Positions 10,363 to 18,330 of a stretch of 64,000 bases of DNA are shown here, one piece after another (within the stretch, counting starts at the first letter, position 1; every line of letters begins with the position of its first letter). The notes below the pieces were generated by a model. It was given only the letters and a program-made list of their open reading frames with translations, was not told the origin of the DNA and ran no database searches. The position numbers were made by a program, and so were the translations under genes. Origin of the DNA: Prorocentrum cordatum (taxonomy: Eukaryota > Sar > Dinophyceae > Prorocentrales > Prorocentraceae); NCBI GenBank assembly GCA_963575745.1, contig CAUYUJ010001736.1:419628-483627 (forward strand), written 5' to 3'.

Positions 10363-11002
10363 GGCTTCCATCCTTGCCAGCAAGACCGCTGATAGCGCGC
10401 GTCGCAGTCGCCGCGCGGCATGCACGCTGACAGGCGAGAGCGATGCGCAGGGGGCGCGACAGGTGCCGCTGTTTCCGCTCGAGTTTTGTGACCACTCTGC
10501 TTCTCCGCCGACGCGTCTTTCGAGAAGGTGCAGGCGGAGAGCGAACCTCAGGAGCCATCAGTCGCGTGAGTTCGGGGAGGTTTTGACGGGCCTCAACTGG
10601 CTATATTCCCGAGCTTCGAGCCCACTCGCTCGCCAAGAGGTGGCGAGCGAGATTCACGATTTTGTCGCGGGACGAGTTGCCCAACAGCTGCCTGTGCCGC
10701 CTTTTTTGGATCAGGAGGGGGCCGTGCGCGAGCTCCTCCAGAGCAAGCGTGGTTATGAACACGCAGCTTCCACTGTCGTCGAGTTCGACCGAGCCCTCGT
10801 CTCTCTGCCCGAAGGAGTCCAGGACAGGATGTTGCTTCAGGACTTGGTTTCCCAGGAGGACAGGGAGGCGGTGGTGAACTTTAGGGAGAGCATGATGAGA
10901 GATGTGAAGGAAGTGATGCAAATGAGAGACTACGGCGAGTGTATAACCCGTATTTTGACCAGAAGCTTCGCACTCGACGGCGCGAGTACGTTCGCTTTCT
11001 GA
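10355..11002 (+). CDS. N-terminal pol segment of Ngaro-type element 1, frame-broken before RT
   Basis: 215 codons. The N-terminus is Arg/Ser-rich; residues about 70-190 (FGEVLTGLNWLYSR, GAVRELLQSKRGYEHAA, ALVSLPEGVQDRMLLQDLV) match the segment preceding RT in the other element (ALRELQVGAGYSNGE...LASLPAAGG). After VVNFRESMMRDVKEVMQM near 10922 the sequence resembling RT continues in another frame (ERLRRVYNPYFDQKL from 10924), so a one-base slip is needed around 10920-10935. I see no canonical X-XXY-YYZ slippery heptamer. It is either a decay frameshift or an unrecognised recoding site. Confidence 0.55.
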   Translation: MSEASILASKTADSARRSRRAACTLTGESDAQGARQVPLFPLEFCDHSASPPTRLSRRCRRRANLRSHQSREFGEVLTGLNWLYSRASSPLARQEVASEIHDFVAGRVAQQLPVPPFLDQEGAVRELLQSKRGYEHAASTVVEFDRALVSLPEGVQDRMLLQDLVSQEDREAVVNFRESMMRDVKEVMQMRDYGECITRILTRSFALDGASTFAF

Positions 11003-11934
11003 AGATGTTGCACGGTCGTGGTCTGATCAGGTGGTCGACTACGCCCAAAGAGATCGCCACCCCGTTCTTTGTTCGAAAAAAGGATGGAATACAGCGACTT
11101 ACCATCGATGCGAGACGCACTAACCAGTTTTTTCGAGATCCTTCTAGTACTCTGCTGGCCACGCCCGAGAGTTTCGCCCGCTTGGAGGTGGAGGGAGGTG
11201 TTGAGCTTTTTGAGGCGTCTCTTGACGTGGACAACTGCTTCCACAGAATCGGTATAGACAGCGACTTGGGCGATTATTTTTGCCTACCCCCCGTTCGCGC
11301 ACGAGAGCTAGGTCTGGCACATTTTCGGGGACGGGAGGTTCCTGGAGACGGGCTTGTGCGGGCCGCCATGGCCGTGCTCCCCATGGGCTTCTCTTGGCCG
11401 GTCTTCTGGGCCCAGCGCATCAATACTCGCCTGGCTCGGGAGGCCTCTGGGATGGAAGGCTCTGTGGCGGTGGAGGACAGGGGGGGCGGGCTCATCATAG
11501 GTAAGGACTCCGCGCCCGTCTTTTACGTGCATGTGGACAACGTGGGGGTCTTGGGAGCTGACAAGACTGAGGTCCAGAAGTCGCTTGATAGCATCAAAAA
11601 CGCTCTTAACGCTAACAAAATGCAGTGTCACGAAGTCCAGGAGGCTGGCCAGGTTCGGGACGCTCTTGGGATCGAGTTCAACGGAGAGCTAAAGTGTTTC
11701 AGGCCTGCGGGGAAGCGATACTGGAAGATGCGTTGGACTTGCACCTACCTCGCTATGCTTCAGCGTCCTCTCCTCTCCTGCTTCGGCTCGGTCTACAAGT
11801 TCGCTCGGAGGTACCGACACTCGTGGGCTCCATTGTGGCCAACGGCGCGTGAGGAGCTCGAGTCTTTTCTTTACCTCATGCCTCTTATTCGCTCGGACTG
11901 GTCCCGCTGCTGGCTTGGGGAAGTGTTAACGTAG
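10924..11934 (+). CDS. Reverse transcriptase of Ngaro-type element 1
   Basis: Copies element RNA into DNA. The open frame from 10939 (numbering from there) shows RT motifs in order: ATPFFVRKKDGIQRLTIDARR at 40-60 (motif 1/2); SLDVDNCFHRIGI at 95-107 with the motif A Asp at 96; LPMGFSWPVFW at 147-157 (motif B); FYVHVDNVGVLG at 195-206 (motif C), where the usual YxDD is HVDN, so the second Asp is Asn. The frame stops at a TAG (11932-11934) just before the RNase H block, which continues in the same frame. The segment has no ATG of its own and is presumably made as part of a polyprotein with the preceding ORF after a frame shift. DIRS-order RTs are known to be followed by RNase H and a tyrosine recombinase, as here. 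Confidence 0.85.
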   Translation, partial: ERLRRVYNPYFDQKLRTRRREYVRFLKMLHGRGLIRWSTTPKEIATPFFVRKKDGIQRLTIDARRTNQFFRDPSSTLLATPESFARLEVEGGVELFEASLDVDNCFHRIGIDSDLGDYFCLPPVRARELGLAHFRGREVPGDGLVRAAMAVLPMGFSWPVFWAQRINTRLAREASGMEGSVAVEDRGGGLIIGKDSAPVFYVHVDNVGVLGADKTEVQKSLDSIKNALNANKMQCHEVQEAGQVRDALGIEFNGELKCFRPAGKRYWKMRWTCTYLAMLQRPLLSCFGSVYKFARRYRHSWAPLWPTAREELESFLYLMPLIRSDWSRCWLGEVLT

Positions 11935-12921
11935 GACTCCTGTCCTGAGAGTGCTGGGGCTTGCGTTGCTACTAGGTCTCCTACCTGGGCGGCCGCTCAG
12001 GGGAGAGTCCAAGAGAGAGCTAGATTTGTTCGTCGGGATGCTGCGCAGGCTCGTGGGCATGCGCTTTCTTGCCTCGATCCTGATGACCCCCTGGCGTTTG
12101 TGGCGCCGCCGCCGTCTTTCGAGGACGTCTCGGAGATTCGGGAGCAAGACTTGTCGTGTCCCGAGGTTCCGCTCGAGGGGCTCGTGGGGAAAGACGGGGA
12201 AGTGCTCTTCTGCCATTCCCGGAGGAGAAGAATGACTTTACATGAGGGGGAAGCCAGCGCTGGAGTCCTTGGGATCGCTAATGTTGTTTTGGAACCTGGA
12301 GTTCATAGCTGTCGTCTTCTGGCTCTTGGAGATAATCTCGGTGTCACGCTCAGCTTTGCAAGATCCAGGGCCCGTGCTTTTCCTCTGCTGGTGCAGGTTC
12401 GGCGGGCGGCGGCGCTGGCGCTGTCGCGAAACCTCTTCGTGGGGTTCAGGTGGATCCCGAGTGAGTTCAACAGCTCCGACAAACCTTCAAGGGGTCCCGG
12501 TCTGCATCGGGGGGACACGGCCGAGTTGAGCGTCACTCCTGATATACGCCGTCTCGCTCGAGAACGGCAGGGCTCTGTAGCCGTTTTGGCCAAGCATGAA
12601 GTCCCACAATGCTCTACTTCTTTACTTGATTGGGCTCGACATGTCCTTGGTGAGGAAGGCCAAAAGAGCAGCTCCGACGGAGGAGAGGGAAGTTCGTGTG
12701 CTTCTTCGTCGTACGGACCCGCTGCCACTAGAGAAGAGGTGGCAGGCTACTTTACAACAGCGACGCGATCGCCTCCCCTTGCCCGTGTTGCTGGAGGAGG
12801 CGGAGAGGGACGCCAGCCGTCTGGGAGCTTCGGACGGCACGACCTCGGAGGAGGATGGCAACCCGCTCGTGCAGGATCGCGTGCTGAGGCGCAAGATCCA
12901 CCATGCGAGGATGGCAAATGA
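11935..12921 (+). CDS. RNase H domain of Ngaro-type element 1, separated from RT by one TAG
   Basis: Continues the RT frame after the single in-frame TAG. RNase H signatures: DSCPESAGACVAT directly after the stop (first catalytic Asp), HEGEASAGVLGI at about 12242-12277 (Glu), ALGDNLGVTLSF at about 12325-12360 (Asp) and RWIPSEFNSSDKPSRG at about 12450-12497 (last Asp plus the conserved PSxxN..D.PSR pattern). The role is degradation of RNA in RNA/DNA hybrids. The C-terminal part overlaps the recombinase ORF in another frame from 12596. The TAG may be a disabling mutation or a readthrough codon; the rest of the frame shows no other stop over almost 1 kb. Confidence 0.75.
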   Translation, partial: DSCPESAGACVATRSPTWAAAQGRVQERARFVRRDAAQARGHALSCLDPDDPLAFVAPPPSFEDVSEIREQDLSCPEVPLEGLVGKDGEVLFCHSRRRRMTLHEGEASAGVLGIANVVLEPGVHSCRLLALGDNLGVTLSFARSRARAFPLLVQVRRAAALALSRNLFVGFRWIPSEFNSSDKPSRGPGLHRGDTAELSVTPDIRRLARERQGSVAVLAKHEVPQCSTSLLDWARHVLGEEGQKSSSDGGEGSSCASSSYGPAATREEVAGYFTTATRSPPLARVAGGGGEGRQPSGSFGRHDLGGGWQPARAGSRAEAQDPPCEDGK

Positions 12922-13972
12922 GCCAGGTATGCAACACGTTTCGGTGCTAGAGCGAAGCTCGGTAGGAGAGCGAGCCTGGGCGCAATATCGAAAGCTATAT
13001 CGAGGCCTGGTGGACTACGTCGACGAGCGCAAGCTGAACACCGACAAAGTGCAGGACTTCGACGTGGCCATCGTCGCCTTCATGACCCACATGTATATGC
13101 TGGGCTACGACGCGGGCATCGGCCAGAAGCTGATCGCGGCCGTGGTGTTCTTCCAACCTCGTTTTGGCAAGGTGGGCGACCTTTCTCTTCCGCGAGCCTG
13201 GCGGGCTGCCAGGGGCTGGGCCAAGCTGGACCCACCGCGCAGTCGACAGCCCTTGACCCTGCCGGCGGTCGCAGGTTTGGCCGCGCTGCTTGCCTACGAG
13301 GGGCACCTGGACATGGCCATCTGGGCGATCATCGCTTTCTGCACCTACCTGCGCCCAGGCTCTATGATGCAGCTCACCAGGGGCTGTCTGGTCCCACCTA
13401 CCATGAAGGTCGACACCATGTGGCGTGTGCTCGCACACAAGTCAGACCTCCACCAGGTCTCGAAGGTGGGAACCCAGGACGACACCATCTTGTGGGACAC
13501 TCAGGGTTTTGAATGGATGGGCGAAGTTCTTCAGATTCTAGCCGTCGGAAAACGAAATGAGAGCCTGTGGCGGTTTACCTATCCAGAGTTAGTGCGTGAA
13601 ATCCGTAAGCAAGGCCGACTGCTCGGCCAAGCTATTGTACCTTACCAGTTGCGCCATGCGGGCGCTTCCTGGGATATATATATATATATACATATATATA
13701 TACGTATATATATATATACAAAGCATCGCAACCTGTACGAAGTGCAACGTCGTGGTGGTTGGATGTCTACCAAAAGCGTGCAGCGCTACGAGAAGTCAGG
13801 CATGATGATGAAAGGCTACGCCCTGCTTCCCCTGGCGCTGCGCTGCTGGTTGGAGGAGCAGGTGGACACGCTCAAGGACTCGATCCTCAGAGGCCGCGCG
13901 GTGCAGCCGCCGCCGCTTTCGTTCAGCGCCCGTGGCAAGCGTGTAGCCACTCCTCCCAACACAGCAAAGTAG
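12596..13972 (+). CDS. Tyrosine recombinase of Ngaro-type element 1, with in-frame (AT)n insertion
   Basis: A 458-codon ORF of the phage-integrase/tyrosine recombinase superfamily, used by DIRS-order elements to insert circular DNA. Residues about 120-215 are the core-binding-like region (AWAQYRKLYRGLVDYVDE...). The catalytic part starts near 220. Box I Arg is in CTYLRPGSMM (R253); box II is PYQLRHAGAS (R353, H354; the usual first His is Tyr); then RRGGW (W389) and the nucleophile in VQRYEKSG (Y398). Residues 361-375 (IYIYIHIYIRIYIYT) are encoded by an AT microsatellite inserted in frame between the conserved SWD and KHR; the homologous stretch in the other element has only about three residues there. 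All catalytic residues are present, but activity with the insertion is uncertain. The ORF overlaps RNase H by 326 bp in a different frame. Confidence 0.85.
   Translation: MKSHNALLLYLIGLDMSLVRKAKRAAPTEEREVRVLLRRTDPLPLEKRWQATLQQRRDRLPLPVLLEEAERDASRLGASDGTTSEEDGNPLVQDRVLRRKIHHARMANEPGMQHVSVLERSSVGERAWAQYRKLYRGLVDYVDERKLNTDKVQDFDVAIVAFMTHMYMLGYDAGIGQKLIAAVVFFQPRFGKVGDLSLPRAWRAARGWAKLDPPRSRQPLTLPAVAGLAALLAYEGHLDMAIWAIIAFCTYLRPGSMMQLTRGCLVPPTMKVDTMWRVLAHKSDLHQVSKVGTQDDTILWDTQGFEWMGEVLQILAVGKRNESLWRFTYPELVREIRKQGRLLGQAIVPYQLRHAGASWDIYIYIHIYIRIYIYTKHRNLYEVQRRGGWMSTKSVQRYEKSGMMMKGYALLPLALRCWLEEQVDTLKDSILRGRAVQPPPLSFSARGKRVATPPNTAK
13676..13720. repeat. (AT)n microsatellite inside the recombinase ORF
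   Basis: 45 bp of alternating AT with sparse C/G interruptions, read in frame as 15 Ile/Tyr-rich codons. No GT-AG or GC-AG borders suggest an intron. Confidence 0.9.
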
Positions 13973-13998
13973 GTGACACATCATGTTATGGGTGATAT

Positions 13999-14113
13999 GG
14001 GTGAAGTGTGCGCCGCCGTGCCTCTGCCCACCCACGCTCGTGCGCAGTCAGACTCCAGACGGCGCTGGCATCAGACACTGGGAAACTGAGAAACAGAGCG
14101 CGGGGGGGATCAT
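13999..14113 (+). repeat. Split direct repeat B1 of Ngaro-type element 1
   Basis: Starts GGGTGAAGTGTGCGCC and ends GGGGGGGATCAT. It is repeated at 14204-14317 with about three substitutions and one G fewer, starts 27 bp after the recombinase stop and abuts A2. Confidence 0.9.
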
Positions 14114-14164
14114 GTGAGTTGTACGTGAATGATGCATGCGCGCTCGTAATTAGTTTTTCGGCTC
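14114..14164 (+). repeat. Split direct repeat A2 of Ngaro-type element 1
   Basis: Second copy of the 5' repeat A1 (8551-8602), directly joined to B1 through TCAT. A 39-bp spacer separates it from B2. Confidence 0.9.
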
Positions 14165-14203
14165 CCCGTGGCCTCACCCAAGCCGTTTTCATTCCTTCAT
14201 ATC

Positions 14204-14317
14204 GGGTGAAGTGTGCGCCGCCGTGCCTCTGCCCACCCGCGCTCGTGTGCAGTCAGACTCCAGACGGCGCTGGCATCAGACACTAGGAAACTGAGAAACA
14301 GAGCGCGGGGGGATCAT
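14204..14317 (+). repeat. Split direct repeat B2 and 3' end of Ngaro-type element 1
   Basis: Second copy of B1; ends GGATCAT and is followed by host-like TATGCTTATG. Defines the 3' end of the element. Confidence 0.9.
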
Positions 14318-14460
14318 TATGCTTATGATTCGAGCTTCTTGCTTTTATTCCTTAGCACAAATCCAAGTGATCCGTGGAGCTTGCGGGTCGATGATCTTCC
14401 GCTGCTCCAGTTTTTTTGCTTGTTTGCTTTCAACGGCATGTGTCCCCCCTGTTCTCACTA

Positions 14461-15391
14461 TTCCAAACCGTCCTGTGGTGTTGGGTCCTCGTTTTGAAGA
14501 GACAGCGCCCCGCGTTCACTCCTTCCTTCCTTCCCCCCGCTGCCCCCTCCCTCGTCACCGCGCCCATGTCAGCACGCCCCTCACACGCTTCGTGGCCCCA
14601 TAGGGAGCTCCACCGAAGGCCCCAGTGGCTGCGTTCGCACGGCGGCGCCGCGCCCATTTCGGCACACCCCTCACGCGTTTCGTGGCCCCATAGGGAGCTC
14701 CACCGAAGGCCCCAGCGGCTGCGTTCGCATGGCGGCGCCGCACCCATGTCGGCACACTCCTCACACGTTTCGTGGCCCCATAGGGAGCTCCACCGAAGGC
14801 CCCAGTGGCTGCGTTCGCATGGCGGCGCCGCACCCATTTCGGCACACCCCTCACACGTTTCGCGGCCGCATGGGGAGCTCCACCGAAGGCCCCAGTGGCT
14901 GCGTTGGCACGGCGGCGCCGCGCCCATTTCGGCACACCCCTCGCACGCTTCGTGGCCCATAGGGAGCTCCACCGAAGGCCTCAGCGGCTGCGCTGGCACG
15001 GCGGCGCCGCGCCCATTTCGGCACACCCCTCACACGCTTCGCGGGCCCCATAGGGAGCTCCACCGAAGGCCCCAGTGGCTGCGTTCGCATGGCGGCGCCG
15101 CACCCATTTCGGCACACCCCTCACGCGTTTCGTGGCCCCATAGGGAGCTCCACCGAAGGCCCCAGTGGCTGCGTTCGCATGGCGGCGCCGCACCCATTTC
15201 GGCACACCCCTCTCACGTTTCGCGGCCCCATAGGGAGCTCCACCGAAGGCCCCAGTGCGACCGCCCGCATGCGTCCAGCACGCCCAGGGCAGCGTTTCGC
15301 AGCACGCCTTTCGTGGCCCCATAAGGAGCCCCAACGAAAACGGCACCCACAAAGCGTTATTCACAATTGCATATGGTTGGGTCCTTCGCCA
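14461..15391. repeat. 90-bp minisatellite array with conserved flanks, copy 2
   Basis: About nine 88-90-bp units run from about 14577 to 15310. They differ from the first array by GTGGCTGCGTTCGCATGGCG and CACCCATTTCGGCACACCCC words but keep the CGTGGCCCCATAGGGAGCTC and CACCGAAGGCCCCAG blocks. The left flank (CCGTCCTGTGGTGTTGGG, TTTTGAAGAGAC) and right flank (GGTTGGGTCCTTCGCCA at 15375-15391) match the array at 2936-4166. The two arrays are copies of one larger repeat whose units have homogenised separately. Confidence 0.9.
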
Positions 15392-15402
15392 GGATATTTT
15401 TT

Positions 15403-15408
<6 letters not shown>

Positions 15409-15468
<60 letters not shown>
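15409..15468. repeat. (CT)n microsatellite
   Basis: About 60 bp of nearly perfect CT repeats, continued to about 15482 with T-rich interruptions. Confidence 0.95.
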
Positions 15469-15476
<8 letters not shown>

Positions 15477-15484
15477 TTCTCTTT

Positions 15485-16640
15485 CCTTCGCCCTTCGGCG
15501 CTTTGGGGGGTTTGCGCCGTCTCGTTCGCAGCGTGGGCCCTTGGCCCGCGTGCATTCGCAGATGCCGGATCTGGCCAGAGCCTGAGGCCTGAGCGCGGAT
15601 TGAAGGTCAACAAGAGGCTGTATGGCGCTGAGAAACCAGGTGGCGTGGTGGCGCAGTGGGGAACGAGTTCCTTCAATCTTCGTCTGCGTTGGGACATGCA
15701 TGTGGGGGCGGCGGCCCATTTTGTTTTTCATTTTTTGTTAAACCAAACAAGGAAACAACACATGTTATATGGTTATATAGTCGGTTTCGCGCGCGCCCGC
15801 GCCGGGGCATTTCGATGCCCGTGTTTAGACGACATATAAATTCATGGGCTGGCAGGCGTCGGGCGAAACTCGAGGATCGTTCATGGTTGTCTTCGTCTCC
15901 AGACGACAACGAGGACAAGGTTGCGCTTGGAGGATTCACTTCAGAACTTGGTGGGCAACCCTTAGACGGGCGTGCCGCTGAAGAAGCAGAGCCAACATCG
16001 AATCTCGAGGCAGACCAAGCAGCGCGATCCAAATATGTGGCATTCGGTTGCAGAAAGCGACGGTGGGAAGCAGAGTCAAAGAGTGCCCAACCACAAGTGC
16101 TCCGCCCCCTCAACCGAAATGTTGTCTTGAACCGCAGAGGGGCGTTATAGAAGTCATTCGGATAAGTGTTCGAGACGATGCATTCGACAGTAGCTTGTAG
16201 GGGTGATGTTGCGCGCGCGAGCATGGGGAAAGGATGGGGGCAGGTATCGCTTTGACAGCCAATTGAAAATCTTGTTCTTCGAGCGTCGAATCCTATTTGT
16301 TATTTGGCATGCGTGATCGATGGCGGTTTGCTTGCCGTAGCAACGAACAATCAACTAAATTGCATTATTGCAGATCATGTCAATTGACATTGCGCTATCA
16401 GCGAAACGTCCTTGCTAAGTTGGCTTTCGCACGAATGCGTGGATCCGCGCGTGGGCCAGGTGGGCAACGTGAACTCGGTGATGCGGGCGTGCATGGTTGA
16501 CGGCCGACCAATTGCTCGGACTGGCGATGCACCGTCTAAGCCATTCAAAAATAGCTGCAAGAGTTGTGCCAATGCTGCTTCAGAACTGCCTCAAAACGCT
16601 GTGATTGTTCTTCTCGCCCCAGACAGGGGCGAGCTAGAGG
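15485..16640. other. Stretch with unassigned open frames
   Basis: A 164-codon plus-strand frame (15656-16150) contains an acidic and Ser-rich middle (SWLSSSPDDNEDKVALGG) and a basic C-terminus. I recognise no domain and cannot exclude an exon, but support is weak. The rest shows nothing structured. Confidence 0.3.
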
Positions 16641-16641
16641 A

Positions 16642-16896
16642 ATGGATATCGGCCTGAACCCGTGCTGCTTCTCAAGATGGCTGCTCGCCATCAAGCGTCG
16701 TCTCTTCCCTCTGCTCCTCGTTCTCGCCCTAGGCTGGCTGCTCGCTGGCATTCCCAGAGTAGCTGCTAGCTACCGCGTGCTTGGATGCCTCTGCAGTGAA
16801 AGCGCTTGTTCGCCGACGTGTCCCCTTCAATTTGCAGATTTTCGAGTTTTGCGGTTCTCTCCGCCGTCTCCGCGGTGCTCGTGGGCTTTGTGGTAG
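16642..16896 (+). CDS. Hypothetical small ORF with one hydrophobic segment
   Basis: From the internal ATG at 16642 an 84-codon frame starts MDIGLNPCCFSRWLLAIKRR, then a hydrophobic run (LFPLLLVLALGWLLAGI) resembling a signal anchor, then a Cys-containing tail (GCLCSESACSPTC). Its last part overlaps the 16856-16900 repeat shared with 2425-2468. It may be a chance ORF. I do not recognise it. Confidence 0.2.
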   Translation: MDIGLNPCCFSRWLLAIKRRLFPLLLVLALGWLLAGIPRVAASYRVLGCLCSESACSPTCPLQFADFRVLRFSPPSPRCSWALW

Positions 16897-18260
16897 ATGC
16901 GCGTATCGCGGTGCTTGTAGGAGAATGGGCAGGTGGGAGGCATGTGGAGAATACACGAGGCCTGCAAACATGAGGAAGACGAGAAAGCTCGAATAACATC
17001 TTCCTTTATCTTGAAGATGAGAGGTCTGAGGCTTCCTCCGTTCTCCATTATTGGACGTGCTTTTGTGTTACGCAAAAGCATTTCTCATAATCGTCGTGGC
17101 ATCAGGCGTGCAGGCCCTTCAGTTTCTGTCATGCGCTGCTCGGGGTGATGGTGGCGCAGGCGCGCGGGCGCTTCGGGAGGGTAGGGGCGCCCCTGGGGAA
17201 ATTGAAGTTGAAGAGGAAATATCGCCATAAGCATCAGGTCTTGGTGCCCCCCGCGGGTTTTGTTGATCCGTGCTTCGCCCCCGCCCCCCCTCGCGGCGCC
17301 TCCAGCGCCATCCCTTTCGCGTTCCGCGCGACAGGGGGGGGGGTCCAGCGGAGATCCAAAATTTCGCGCGGAACGCCAGAAATTTAGTTTATGGCGGCTT
17401 TCTTCTTCGAGTCCCTTAGGAGATTGAAGAAACCCTGCCCCGGACGTGCTCGCGCCGTGAGCAAAGTCAGGACGGATGGTTGTGCGCCGTTGTCGGTCCC
17501 CCTGGGCCTTCGCCCGGCCTTGGGGCCGTCAAACAGCGACTCCGGATGATAAGCCGGTCCCAGGGAGCGGGCCGAGACCTCAAGGGTCCGATGCTGTGAG
17601 CAAATCGCAACGTCCGGGGTCTGGGTCAGGAGATCGCAGGAACCATGCCAGGCAGCTTTTGGCATCCTACCGCGCCTCAGCGTGCCGGGGGGCACGGTGG
17701 CGGATCTTGCGATCCGCTTTGTCCGTGTCGATGTTGCTGTCGCGACGTGCTGTAAGTGGTTTCCTCCTTGTTGCCAGCGCTTCTCGGCGGCGAGCGAGGG
17801 GGGGAAGTGAGCAAAGGAAGATTTTTTTCAGAAAACCCCAAATTATCCCGGCCTTCTGGGAAGTTTTCTAAGCTTTCCCCAAATACACAGAGCACCTCCC
17901 AGAAGGCGCGAAGATTTCGGACAAGATCCCGCCGCTTTCTCAGGGGGCCTCCTGTCCGCGTCCCCCCCCCCGCTCGCCGCGGACCCTCGTGCGCTTGAGG
18001 GCCGCCGGGCCGGCCTCGCCAGCCCTTCCCTCCGACACCCCCCCCGATTCCGCTGCGCCGTTTTGCTTAGTCTTGTTTTTTGTTAGTGTTCCCTTCGCGC
18101 CCGCCGGCGGCCGGGCCAGAGCGGCCCGCGCAGAACGCGCCCTGCCGGGCGGGCCTCTTTTCCTCGTTTCATGCCCGCCCCCCTCGCCACATCCACTTAG
18201 GATGCAATTCCTGGGAGGTCAAATTCTGATTTTGCCCTGGTCCGAAATCCGATCTGATTC
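16897..18260. other. Non-coding GC-rich stretch with one dispersed repeat copy
   Basis: No recognisable gene. A segment at about 17757-17905 (CGGCGGCGAGC, GGGGGAAGTGAG, several palindromic CTTCTGGGAAG words) recurs diverged at about 19935-20085. Confidence 0.45.
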
Positions 18261-18330
18261 AGTTTAATCCCGCTTAATCCGGCTTGATCCCGTTTAATCC
18301 CGCTTAATCCAGCTTAGTCCTGCTTAGTCC
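18261..18330. repeat. Decamer tandem repeat (GCTTAATCCC-like), 7 units
   Basis: Seven consecutive 10-bp units of the form [C/G/A/T]G[C/T]TT[A/G][A/G]TCC, such as CGCTTAATCC, GGCTTGATCC and TGCTTAGTCC. Confidence 0.85.

Larger units (their letters stand above)
8548..14317 (+). mobile_element. Ngaro/PAT-type tyrosine-recombinase retroelement 1, nearly intact
   Basis: A 5.8-kb element with the split direct repeat layout typical of Ngaro/PAT elements of the DIRS order: A1 (8551-8602), ORFs, B1 (13999-14113), A2 (14114-14164), B2 (14204-14317). B1 and B2 differ by about three substitutions and one indel over 115 bp, so the insertion looks fairly young. The sequence TCAT ends the left flank and stands at the B1/A2 junction and at the end of B2, as expected if recombination of a circular intermediate occurred in a TCAT core with no target duplication. 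Encoded in order: Cys-rich membrane-type ORF, gag-like ORF, RT, RNase H and tyrosine recombinase. There is no LTR, integrase or protease. Breaks are one TAG in RT/RNase H and a frame change at the gag/RT boundary. Unlike the element at 24125-31388, there is no methyltransferase-like region after the recombinase. Confidence 0.85.

Noticed and set aside
10918-10935. Programmed -1 frameshift at the gag-pol/RT junction
   Set aside because: No X-XXY-YYZ heptamer in the correct phase; kept only as an open question.
13674-13727. Reading the AT tract as an intron in the recombinase
   Set aside because: No GT, GC or GA donor with AG acceptor brackets it, and the frame is kept through it.
14416-15697. 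302-codon open frame across the second minisatellite
   Set aside because: By-product of the 90-bp tandem unit, as in the first array.
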